A stretch of 47,236 nt of DNA from an uncultured Halieaceae bacterium. Its GTDB lineage: Bacteria; Pseudomonadota; Gammaproteobacteria; Pseudomonadales; Halieaceae. The notes under the pieces are model-generated. The model saw only the letters and a list, made by a program, of their open reading frames with translations. It was not told the origin of the DNA and did not search any database. Position 1 is the stretch's first letter; each line of letters starts with the position of its first letter. Of the stretch, positions 34,310 to 41,599 are shown in pieces. The position numbers and the translations under genes are program-made. The DNA lies in contig CAJWEV010000013.1 of NCBI GenBank assembly GCA_913031575.1, forward strand, positions 1-47,236, in the 5' to 3' direction.

Positions 34310-36592
34310 GTGAAGCCTCATTTCCCTAAAGCACTCTTAAGTGCATCCATTGTTTTGTCCATGTTTGCCACGAGTGCGCTCGCGCAGACGGGCCCCGTTT
34401 TTGAAGAAGTCATCGTGACTGCTGAAAAGCGATCAGAGAGTCTGCAGGACCTATCACAGGCCGTCACGGCATTGACGGTCGCTGACGTGGAAGACCGTCA
34501 GCTGACTTCCTTCGTTGATCTAAGCGCTATCGCGCCAGGTGTGAACGTGGCGAAGAACGAAGGCTTCAAGACAGTAATTACCATTCGTGGTATCGGTAAC
34601 GAGGCGAACCAGAACGCGATTGCCAATCCGTCGGTCTCCTATCACCTCGACGGCGTTTACATTGCATCACCCTTCGCCTTACAGACAGATTTTCTTGATC
34701 TCGAACAGATCGAAGTGCTGCGAGGACCACAGGGTACATTGTTCGGCCAGAACTCAACTGGCGGTGCGATCAATGTCATCACCATGGACCCTGATTTTGA
34801 AGAGTTCAGCGGTACCGCTGATTTCAGTCTGGGCCAGTACAAGGGTGTGCGCGCTCGCGCAAGCATTAACCTCCCACTTTCCGATACGTTGGCGGCGCGT
34901 GTTTCGCTGCTGCGCAATAACCGCGAAGGATTTACCGAAAATGTATCTAATGGCCAGGACCTCGACGACGCCGACAGTCTCTCTGCTCGCGTCAAACTGC
35001 TGTGGCAGGCCAGCGACAATGTAACCGTGAAGCTCGGCGCGCAGCTGTTTGATGAGAGTGTGAACGGACAAGCTCAGAAGGGTATTTATGATCCAACACC
35101 GGGCGCGCGGCGCTTGGCTCAGGACTCCCGATCGGCTTACGAGCTGACTTCGGAAATGTACAGTGCGACGGTTGAGTGGGATCTTCCTGCCTTCACAGTT
35201 AAGTCGATCACTAGCTACCAGAGCGATGACATCAGAGTGCTGCGTGACAACGATAGGCATGACCCAACGACATTGCCACCTTTCTTCTTGCTCCAGAGTT
35301 ACTTTGATCCTGAGACGAATGACCAAACCACGACGACACAGGAGTTCAACCTGATTTCTTCGGAACCTGCGTTTGGGAAGCTGGATTGGGTGGCCGGTGT
35401 TTTCTATCTTGATACTGAGGTGGATATTGCGATTACCGAACGTCTCGACTTCGGCTTTGACGGCACGTTTGATCCCTTCACCGTGGAAGATATTGTGACC
35501 TTCGGTCCAGCCGATGCTGGTTTCATTTCAAACTCTAAGCCAGAGCGCGAGTCGATGTCGGTATACGGTCAGGGCACCCTGGCGCTTACCGATACAACGC
35601 GCCTCATTGGTGGACTGCGTTACACGCGTGACGAAGTCTACAGCGAAGTCACCAACTTCTTCGGTCGCGGTGGTACCGACATCCTCGAGATCGACAGTAA
35701 CGAAGTCACAGGGCGTATCGCTTACGAGAAGGACTTTGACGAGGTGACCTTGGGCTACGTTTCATATACCCGCGGCTTTAAGCCAGGTGGTTCAAACCTG
35801 ACTTACGGTCGCGAGAGCGTTGTATCGCCTATTGTTGTGCTTCCTACTTTCGAGCAAGAGATTATTGATGCGTACGAGGTGGGCCTGAAGACTGATCTTG
35901 ACGACGGACGCGTGCGATTGAACGCGGCAGCGTTCCTCTATAACTACGAGAATCTACAGTATCAAGCGACCGACCCCGAAGTATTCCAGGGTGGTGTAGG
36001 TAATATCCCAGAATCTGAAATCTTTGGCGCTGAACTCGAGCTGGGCGCGTTCTTGAGCGAGTCACTGCTGTTCGATGCACGCCTGGCGTGGCTGAACACT
36101 GAAATCACCAGGAGTCACCTTGCACTGGATAACGTGGCGTCTGAAGCGGCGACGAATGCGCTGCTTGCTCAGGGCATCAACTTGTTTAGTCCAGAGGTTG
36201 AAGTGGCTCGTGCAGCCCAGATTGCTGATGTTCGCGGCAACGTTCTGCCCAAGACACCTAAAGTGACCGCTAATATTGCTCTGACACACACCACATCTAT
36301 TGACGGTTGGGGCGGTGTTAGGTCTAGCTTGAGCTACACCTACCGAGGTGATTTCAAGCACCGTGTGTTTAACAACCCAACAACGGACAACGTTGCGTCA
36401 TACCAGACCCTCGATGTCATGGTGAAACTCTCACCTGATGATGCGTCATGGCGGGTTGAGCTAATCGGTAAGAATATTACCGACGATGCAGGTATTAATG
36501 CGCGATTTACTGACGTGTTTGGTGTGGGTGCGACGGGTGACCAGTTCATCCAGCCACGCCAAATCATGGTCCGTGCGGGTGTCGACTTTTAA
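34310..36592 (+). CDS. TonB-dependent receptor
   Basis: The protein is 760 residues from the GTG at 34310, which has AAAAGGA 9 nt upstream and gives a clean signal peptide (MKPHFPKALLSASIVLSM, cleavage near ALA). The ATG at 34256 adds 18 residues but lacks a ribosome site. The TonB box region is FEEVIVTAEKRSESLQDL. Plug motifs are TIRGIGNEANQ, HLDGVYIASPFALQTDFLDL and IEVLRGPQGTLFGQNSTGGA. The barrel ends with an aromatic residue (VRAGVDF). It resembles the iron-siderophore/polymer receptors common in marine gammaproteobacteria; the ligand is unknown. A terminator follows at 36663-36688. It is distinct from the receptor at 15072. Confidence 0.92.
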   Translation: MKPHFPKALLSASIVLSMFATSALAQTGPVFEEVIVTAEKRSESLQDLSQAVTALTVADVEDRQLTSFVDLSAIAPGVNVAKNEGFKTVITIRGIGNEANQNAIANPSVSYHLDGVYIASPFALQTDFLDLEQIEVLRGPQGTLFGQNSTGGAINVITMDPDFEEFSGTADFSLGQYKGVRARASINLPLSDTLAARVSLLRNNREGFTENVSNGQDLDDADSLSARVKLLWQASDNVTVKLGAQLFDESVNGQAQKGIYDPTPGARRLAQDSRSAYELTSEMYSATVEWDLPAFTVKSITSYQSDDIRVLRDNDRHDPTTLPPFFLLQSYFDPETNDQTTTTQEFNLISSEPAFGKLDWVAGVFYLDTEVDIAITERLDFGFDGTFDPFTVEDIVTFGPADAGFISNSKPERESMSVYGQGTLALTDTTRLIGGLRYTRDEVYSEVTNFFGRGGTDILEIDSNEVTGRIAYEKDFDEVTLGYVSYTRGFKPGGSNLTYGRESVVSPIVVLPTFEQEIIDAYEVGLKTDLDDGRVRLNAAAFLYNYENLQYQATDPEVFQGGVGNIPESEIFGAELELGAFLSESLLFDARLAWLNTEITRSHLALDNVASEAATNALLAQGINLFSPEVEVARAAQIADVRGNVLPKTPKVTANIALTHTTSIDGWGGVRSSLSYTYRGDFKHRVFNNPTTDNVASYQTLDVMVKLSPDDASWRVELIGKNITDDAGINARFTDVFGVGATGDQFIQPRQIMVRAGVDF

Positions 36593-36662
36593 CCAGCAAT
36601 CTCTAAACCTCTCAAGGCTCTAAAATCGTACCTGGCTTTGAGACGTAACTGAGTTGATTGAG

Positions 36663-36688
36663 AATGGCAGCCTCACGCTGCCATTTTT
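36663..36688 (+). terminator. Rho-independent terminator after the second TonB-dependent receptor
   Basis: ATGGCAGC (36664-36671) pairs with GCTGCCAT (36677-36684) across a 5-nt loop, with a T run to 36688. It lies about 70 bp after the receptor stop and 94 bp before the purine permease. Confidence 0.88.
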
Positions 36689-36707
36689 CGTTATCACTAT
36701 GGGAAGA

Positions 36708-36723
36708 GCCGCCCGCGGGTGGC
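36708..36723. promoter_or_regulatory. GC-rich palindrome upstream of the purine permease
   Basis: GCCGCCCGCGGGTGGC is a 16-bp near-perfect palindrome (one G/T mismatch per arm), 58 bp before the permease ATG. It could be an operator for a purine-responsive repressor. It does not look like the PurR box or a purine riboswitch. Confidence 0.35.
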
Positions 36724-36781
36724 AATCGATCGCGCTCATCGGCAGACTGAGGCGCGACAATAATTAACTGGGGTAGGGCGC

Positions 36782-38068
36782 ATGAGCGATTTTTTTAAGC
36801 TTCAGGAGCACGGTACATCGGTTGGACGCGAGATTATGGCCGGTGCGACCACGTTCGCTGCCATGGCCTACATCCTTGTCGTCAATCCGCAGATCATGGC
36901 TATCGCCGGGATCGACCAGGGCGCCAGCTTCGTCGCGACATGTCTGGCCGCAGCGGTGAGCTGCCTTCTGATGGGGCTCTATGCCAATTGGCCAGTGGGT
37001 TTGGCGCCTGGCATGGGCCTGAATGCGCTCTTCGCCTATACCATCGTCGGGGATATGGGCTACCCATGGCAGACCGCCTTGGGCGCCGTATTCATTGCGG
37101 GCGTCCTCTTCGTGATCATCAGTACAACGAGAATACGCGCGTGGATCATCATGAGCATCCCTGATGATTTGAAGATCGGTATGACCGCGGGTGTCGGATT
37201 GTTCATTGGCATCATCGGTCTTCAGAACGGCGGGATCATCGCCGATCATCCGGCCACACTCGTGACCATAGGCGACTTCAGTAAAATACCCACAGCCCTC
37301 GCCGCGCTTAGCTTTTTACTCGTTGCCATCTTGTCGGCGCGATTGGCAGCGGGCGGCCTGATTCTAGGTATTCTCGCCGTCACCTTGCTGGGTATTTTAT
37401 TGGGCGAGGTGACCTATCAGGGCATTGTGTCTGCTCCCCCATCTATCGCACCTCTGGTCGGTCAAATCGACATCATGGCAGCGCTTAATGCCTCTCTCGT
37501 TAGCGTTATCTTCTCGATCCTAATCGTGAACTTATTCGACACCACTGGCACCTTGGTAGGCGTTGCGGCAAACGCGGGCCTGGTCGACGAGGAGGGTAAT
37601 TACAAGAACTTCAGCAATGCCTTAAAAGCGGACAGCACGTCGAGTGTACTGGGTGCTCTGCTCGGTAATTCGCCGGTGACGTCTTATGTCGAGAGTGCCG
37701 CGGGCGTTGCCGCAGGCGGTCGAACCGGTCTGACAGCCTGTGCCGTCGGCTTCTTCTTCTTGTTGGCTATCTTCTTCGCGCCGCTGGCAATGATGATTCC
37801 AAGCTTTGCGGTCTCGGGCGCATTGATTTACGTGGCGCTGATCATGTGCTCAGGGCTCGGACGCTTAAGCTGGGACAACCCAGTCGTCCTGATCCCTGCG
37901 TTGCTCATCATGATCATGATCCCTCTGACGTTCTCGATTGCAGATGGCATCGGCATCGGGTTCATCAGCTATGTCGCGTTGAGCTTACTCGCGTCCGTGG
38001 AGCGCAAGGTGAGTTGGAGTGCGCTAGTGATCGCCGGCTTATTTGTTATCAAATTCGCTCTACTCTGA
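36782..38068 (+). CDS. AzgA-type NCS2 purine permease (hypoxanthine/guanine/adenine)
   Basis: The 428-residue inner-membrane carrier has family signatures REIMAGATTFAAMAYILVVNP near the N-terminus (split here: REIMAGATTF then AAMAYILVVNP), GMGLNALFAYTIV, IVNLFDTTGTLVGVAANAG, and the substrate-site stretch NSPVTSYVESAAGVAAGGRT. These match the AzgA branch (E. coli GhxP, GhxQ, AdeP, AdeQ) that imports purine bases with protons. Twelve or more hydrophobic segments are visible. The next two genes are phosphoribosyltransferase-like, so the group probably imports and salvages purines. A palindrome lies 58 bp upstream. Confidence 0.92.
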   Translation: MSDFFKLQEHGTSVGREIMAGATTFAAMAYILVVNPQIMAIAGIDQGASFVATCLAAAVSCLLMGLYANWPVGLAPGMGLNALFAYTIVGDMGYPWQTALGAVFIAGVLFVIISTTRIRAWIIMSIPDDLKIGMTAGVGLFIGIIGLQNGGIIADHPATLVTIGDFSKIPTALAALSFLLVAILSARLAAGGLILGILAVTLLGILLGEVTYQGIVSAPPSIAPLVGQIDIMAALNASLVSVIFSILIVNLFDTTGTLVGVAANAGLVDEEGNYKNFSNALKADSTSSVLGALLGNSPVTSYVESAAGVAAGGRTGLTACAVGFFFLLAIFFAPLAMMIPSFAVSGALIYVALIMCSGLGRLSWDNPVVLIPALLIMIMIPLTFSIADGIGIGFISYVALSLLASVERKVSWSALVIAGLFVIKFALL

Positions 38069-38093
38069 AACGAATAGTAGCGGGATCTTAGAG

Positions 38094-38666
38094 CTACGCT
38101 TTTATGTGGTTTTTTAAGATCTCAAATAGCGCAGGCTTATTCTCTCTAAGTTCGTCAGCAGTCAATCCGTGTATTTCATACGGATACACAAGCCAGTCTT
38201 CATTCTCGTAGAGGTAGTAGTCGGGGGTTAGGTCTACCTTTCGCCGACTGGGCTTGAAGTAGGGAGTGGCAACGCGAATATCGCGGGGGATGTTTTGGCG
38301 CAGTAGTTCGTGTAACCGGTCGATGACCGCGTCAATGGTGCGGCCGGTGTCGAAGACATCATCGACAATCAGGAGTTTGTCCTCGTGTGTGAGGCGCTTC
38401 ACCAGATAACTCAAGCCATAGACCTCAACATGGCCTTTCTGTTGGTCTATGCCCTGTTTGTAGGAAGATGTCCGGATAGCAATGTTGTCAGTTTGAATGC
38501 CTGCGTAGGCAAGGATTTCCTGTACCGCGATGCCCACCGGCGCTCCGCCGCGCCAAATGCCCACAATGAAGGTGGGTTTGAAGCCGCTGTTGATGATTTG
38601 GGTACCCAATTGAAACGAATCGTTCAATAATTGATTAGCGGACAGGTATGTTTTCGTGGCGCTCAT
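38094..38666 (-). CDS. Phosphoribosyltransferase family protein (hypoxanthine PRT-like)
   Basis: The 190-residue type I phosphoribosyltransferase has TFIVGIWRGGAPVGIAV (32-48), which makes the pyrophosphate loop. The PRPP motif is LLIVDDVFDTGRTIDAV (98-114) and keeps the D-D-x-x-D-T-G-x-T form needed to bind PRPP. VATPYFKPSRRK and the W-L-V-Y-P-Y-E ending are typical of bacterial hypoxanthine-type enzymes of this length. It would convert a purine base plus PRPP to a nucleotide. It converges on the purine permease (25 bp between stops) and is divergent from a paralogue at 38741, with 74 bp between the starts. Confidence 0.88.
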   Translation of the reverse strand: MSATKTYLSANQLLNDSFQLGTQIINSGFKPTFIVGIWRGGAPVGIAVQEILAYAGIQTDNIAIRTSSYKQGIDQQKGHVEVYGLSYLVKRLTHEDKLLIVDDVFDTGRTIDAVIDRLHELLRQNIPRDIRVATPYFKPSRRKVDLTPDYYLYENEDWLVYPYEIHGLTADELRENKPALFEILKNHIKA

Positions 38667-38740
38667 GACTGTGATCTTGGTAACCGCTAAAACCCTATGA
38701 TATCAGCAAGCAACTCTCAGGAAATCAGCCCTTGGATCAA

Positions 38741-39319
38741 ATGATCAAAAAAACGTTTGTTGAGGAAGAGGCCCTACTCAATGATGCATTCCGCATGGCA
38801 GTTTCCGTGTATGAAAGCGGTTTTGCCCCCACCTTCATTGTGGGCATTTGGCGTGGTGGTTCCTCTGTAGGCATTTACGTGCAGGAATGCCTACAGTTTC
38901 TGGGTGTTGAAAGCGACCACATCTCCATTCGTACGTCCTATGCGGGATTGCCCGAGTACCAAAAGTCTGTGGATGACCCTTCGAGTATTCGGGTGCACGG
39001 ATTGCAATATTTGCTCGAGAACCTGAATGCAGATGATCGTTTGTTGTTAGTTGATGATGTCTTTAATTCTGGCTATAGCATTGAGGCAGTCATCACAGAC
39101 CTTCAACAAAAGCTTCGATTGAATATGCCGTCTGAGGTCCGAGTCGCAACTCCGTATTTCAAACCCGCGAGAAACAAAACCGGCCGGTCTCCTGATTATT
39201 ATGTTCACGAGGTCGATGAGTGGCTAGTACTACCTTATGAGCTACAGGGCTTAAGTCAGGATGAGATTGTGAATAACAAACTATCGATGGCGGGCATTTT
39301 GGAGCAACTACAAGGTTAG
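38741..39319 (+). CDS. Phosphoribosyltransferase paralogue with altered PRPP loop
   Basis: The protein is 192 residues from the ATG at 38741; a TTG at 38732 with AGGA upstream is an alternative, but the ATG aligns better with the paralogue at 38094. The two align along their whole length: TFIVGIWRGGSSVGIYVQEC, VATPYFKPARNK, W-L-V-L-P-Y-E. In the PRPP loop this copy has DDVFNSGYS (105-113), where the other has DDVFDTGRT. The Asp-to-Asn and Thr-to-Ser changes affect residues that contact the PRPP ribose and phosphate. It may use another substrate, be weakly active, or be a partner or sensor subunit. Confidence 0.86.
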   Translation: MIKKTFVEEEALLNDAFRMAVSVYESGFAPTFIVGIWRGGSSVGIYVQECLQFLGVESDHISIRTSYAGLPEYQKSVDDPSSIRVHGLQYLLENLNADDRLLLVDDVFNSGYSIEAVITDLQQKLRLNMPSEVRVATPYFKPARNKTGRSPDYYVHEVDEWLVLPYELQGLSQDEIVNNKLSMAGILEQLQG

Positions 39320-39414
39320 GTTGGGAGCTGCGCAGGTTAACTTCCTAAGCGCTGTGATTAGGCGACAAACCTAGGTAGATTCGGGCGGTATTTACTAATA
39401 GAGCGACGACGGCG

Positions 39415-40551
39415 CTAATTATAGGCTCGCGGCATCCTATCTAGATTGAGTTCATCCCAGACCTTCTCACTAAATGTTCGCTGGGGTCTGTCCAAGGGAA
39501 TGCCTGTGCTATCGGCGATTCTTACCATCCTTTGAAAGTTGGCAGCCACCGCGGCGGCGTCGACCACCACTTCCTGACTGGAAGCTGCGGCGAGGGATTC
39601 TCTTATGACGCTAAGCGCATTTTCTTCATCCCGTTTAGCGATTGACTCAGCAAAGGCAGCCAGCTCCGCTGACAGAGGGACGTCTCTTAGTGCAACGCGA
39701 GACTCCCCAGTGATAAGGTCCAGATCAGATGACGTTTCGTCGTTATTGACACTCAACCTGAGCATCATGGCGTGTGAGACCGTTCAGTAAAAGCAATCGT
39801 TGTATGAAGACACTCTTGCGGCGACAATTTCCATCTGCGCCCTGCTTAATGAGCGATCAAACTTTTGCTGCATGGTAGCGATGTCGGTCATGGACATATA
39901 TTGGGCTTTCATAACAGCTACCCACTCTCGGACGGCGTTTGGCACGAGACTAAGAGCTCTGTGCACATTGGCTGTTTTGTTAGTCCAAAGGTCTTCTTCG
40001 TGCCCAACCGCTCCATCGGAGGGAAGCATGGCGACGAAGCCCGTTCCATGCACGGCTTGCGGTGGTGAATACATACTTGGCGGCAACGTCTCAGATGGTT
40101 CGGGTAGGGTTTCCAACGGCAGTCCCATTGCCCGATGAAACTCATCGATACTGAAGACTGTCACTGTGATACCAACGAGCTCTACATAGGCTGCCTCAGA
40201 TAGTCCGCTTTTTTGAAGTTCCGTGACGTAGGACTTCGTGATCCGCGCCTGATCGGTAATGACTTTATGAATCGCCTCGACAATAACGGGCGGCAGATCC
40301 GTCACCGCCGTATGCGTTCCGGTTATTAAGCTTGGGGATAGCGCATTTTTGCGCCGTCGACAAAGAGAACAATCAAACGCGGCTCTTGATTCTGCCGCTA
40401 TTGCAATTCTCTCGCTCGCCGTAAACCAGGTTCCAACAGCTGATAGTTGGCGCCAGTAAACATTAAAGCTATCGGCCAGATCCGAGCGTATTTCGATATC
40501 GCTCTCTGCGTAGTCAAAAAATGTATGGCTCAACACTGTCTCTCTTAACAA
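39415..40551 (-). CDS. AhpD-like (carboxymuconolactone decarboxylase family) selenoprotein with CxxU motif
   Basis: This is one gene read through an in-frame TGA at 39786-39784. Codons before it end S-S-Y-N-D-C-F-Y and codons after it continue T-V-S-H-A-M-M-L-R-L in the same frame, giving 378 residues with Sec256. Glu241, Cys253, Sec256 and His260 match the spacing of the AhpD set Glu118/Cys130/Cys133/His137, and Sec takes the peroxide-reacting Cys position. The tail has FQRMVRIADSTGIPLD, usual for this family. A second pair, CSLC (61-64), lies in the N-terminal half. The likely role is a thiol/selenol-dependent (hydro)peroxidase or reductase in the cytoplasm. The frame opens at TTG 40551; GTG 40536 or TTG 40533 fit the AAGAGAG ribosome site better. 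Sec genes are not in this window. Confidence 0.86.
39747..39786 (-). promoter_or_regulatory. Bacterial SECIS element (UGA codon plus hairpin)
   Basis: After the UGA (39786-39784) come 16 unpaired nt, then a hairpin. The 5' arm UGAUGCUCA (39767-39759) pairs with the 3' arm UGAGUGUCA (39755-39747) in nine consecutive pairs, two of them G-U. The apical loop is GGU (39758-39756), as in the E. coli fdhF element recognised by SelB. The loop G lies 25 nt from the UGA, inside the usual bacterial range. Confidence 0.82.
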
Positions 40552-40564
40552 TAAGGGTTATTGT
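40548..40564. promoter_or_regulatory. 17-bp palindrome at the start of the selenoprotein gene
   Basis: ACAATAA-GGG-TTATTGT has perfect 7-bp arms. It lies between the candidate promoter and the ribosome site, about 20-37 nt after the predicted transcription start, and overlaps the first possible TTG codon. It could be an operator for a repressor. Its regulator is unknown. Its position also argues that translation starts slightly downstream. Confidence 0.5.
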
Positions 40565-40591
40565 CACGGATTAGCTTAATTTCCCTGTTGC

Positions 40592-40620
40592 AGTATTGTT
40601 GAGAAATTATTGATTTTCAA
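40592..40620 (-). promoter_or_regulatory. Sigma70-like promoter for the selenoprotein gene
   Basis: On the minus strand TTGAAA (40620-40615) is separated by 17 bp from AATACT (40597-40592). The surrounding sequence is AT-rich (a T run just upstream). It lies in the 103-bp gap after the Coq4-like gene, so the selenoprotein gene can be transcribed on its own. Confidence 0.55.
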
Positions 40621-40654
40621 AAAAAGTTCCGGATGTGTGAGCGGATACTGTGCG

Positions 40655-41320
40655 TCAGATTAAGTTATATCGGGCCTGGAGCTCGTTCAGTGGCTGATAC
40701 CAATGGTTCTCCCAGTGAACAGGTAGTAATGGCTGAGCCTTGCGACCTCTCATCCACCCTTCAGTAATAGCGTCCATTACGAAAGGAAGTAATTCAGGCT
40801 GATAAAGAACCATTTGCAGTGGACGGCTTGCAATAATCATGGCGGGATAGGGAGCCGGCGCTTGAGCGACTGTAAAGCTGACGACCTTTACCTCGCCCAA
40901 CGGCGTTGTATCGTAGCCGGTCAAGACATGAAATAAGTCATGAAGTTGAAAGCCGCGCTCGGCAAGATGCCCCTCGTCCGTGCCACGCACCTTGTGAGCG
41001 GGTATGAAATCGGACTGGCGGAGTAAATTTGCATCCAATTCGTTGTCTTCTAAATACTGCCAATACGCCCGTCCCAAGCTACCATTTGGACATGTTTTTA
41101 ACATCTCAATGTCGGGTGACTCGCTCAAAAACCGATCGGAGAGCATGGAGTCAGCGCCAGGGCTAGATGCCATCAGACGAGAAAATCCGTCGAGTGCAGT
41201 AGGGTCAGCATGCTCCATGAAAGTCAGTGTTAGTGGAACCGAGGCACGTGGATCCCAACTCGCTAAGCTCTCAAGAAGCGCCTCTATCAACTCAGGCTTA
41301 AGATCGGGAGATTTCTCCAT
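40655..41320 (-). CDS. Coq4-like protein (ubiquinone biosynthesis COQ4 family)
   Basis: The 221-residue protein has the COQ4 metal motif: His127-Asp128-x-x-His131, eleven residues, then Glu143, in LHDLFHVLTGYDTTPLGE. Flanking features fit the family: GRAYWQYLEDN before it and VVSFTVAQAPAPYPAMI after it. COQ4 in eukaryotes acts in the coenzyme Q complex and was recently linked to an oxidative decarboxylation step; bacterial relatives are less studied. No signal peptide or membrane segment is seen. It lies upstream of the selenoprotein gene on the same strand with a 103-bp gap, and is divergent from DUF1415. A redox or quinone-linked role for the pair is inferred. Confidence 0.84.
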   Translation of the reverse strand: MEKSPDLKPELIEALLESLASWDPRASVPLTLTFMEHADPTALDGFSRLMASSPGADSMLSDRFLSESPDIEMLKTCPNGSLGRAYWQYLEDNELDANLLRQSDFIPAHKVRGTDEGHLAERGFQLHDLFHVLTGYDTTPLGEVKVVSFTVAQAPAPYPAMIIASRPLQMVLYQPELLPFVMDAITEGWMRGRKAQPLLPVHWENHWYQPLNELQARYNLI

Positions 41321-41543
41321 TGTTTATCTCATTGAAAGATTCAAACGGTTACTGGCATTTATCAAAGTTAGCAGGTTGCCCGCACCAATATCGGCATGCA
41401 AGAGGAGATTTTTTACCTATGGTGGTGGAACACAGGCTTAATTGATTTCTGTGAGGGCCTATCTCGATCGGCGTCTTTTGTATGTGAAGATACTGTCGTA
41501 CTCTAGGGCTATATATGGTGTTAGGCAATTTGATTGATATCGC

Positions 41544-41568
41544 AGTGCTCTTAGTCTTGAGCACTTTT
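41544..41568 (+). terminator. Hairpin with short T run upstream of the DUF1415 gene
   Basis: AGTGCTC (41544-41550) pairs with GAGCACT (41559-41565) across an 8-nt loop, followed by TTTT to 41568. It lies 31 bp before the GTG start of the DUF1415 gene, inside the 279-bp divergent gap. It could be a weak terminator or attenuator in the leader; no transcript that it would end is obvious. Confidence 0.4.
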
Positions 41569-41599
41569 CCTCGGCAATTCAGTTGATATTGCTGCTTTC

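Noticed and set aside
34754..35326. Leftward frame of 190 residues
   Set aside because: It is antisense to the plug and barrel coding of the second TonB-dependent receptor and shows no family signature.
36593..36781. Purine riboswitch before the purine permease
   Set aside because: The gap is filled by the receptor's terminator and a GC palindrome; no three-way junction or loop motifs of the purine riboswitch could be found.
39415..39768. Independent 117-residue gene starting at the ATG-ATG at 39768
   Set aside because: There is no ribosome site before it, it is exactly in phase with the upstream frame across one TGA, and its content is the C-terminal half of the same AhpD-like domain.
39784..40551. 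A 255-residue protein truncated by a nonsense mutation (pseudogene)
   Set aside because: The stop falls on the one residue where Sec is chemically expected, a SECIS-like hairpin follows, and the downstream part has no further stop or frameshift.
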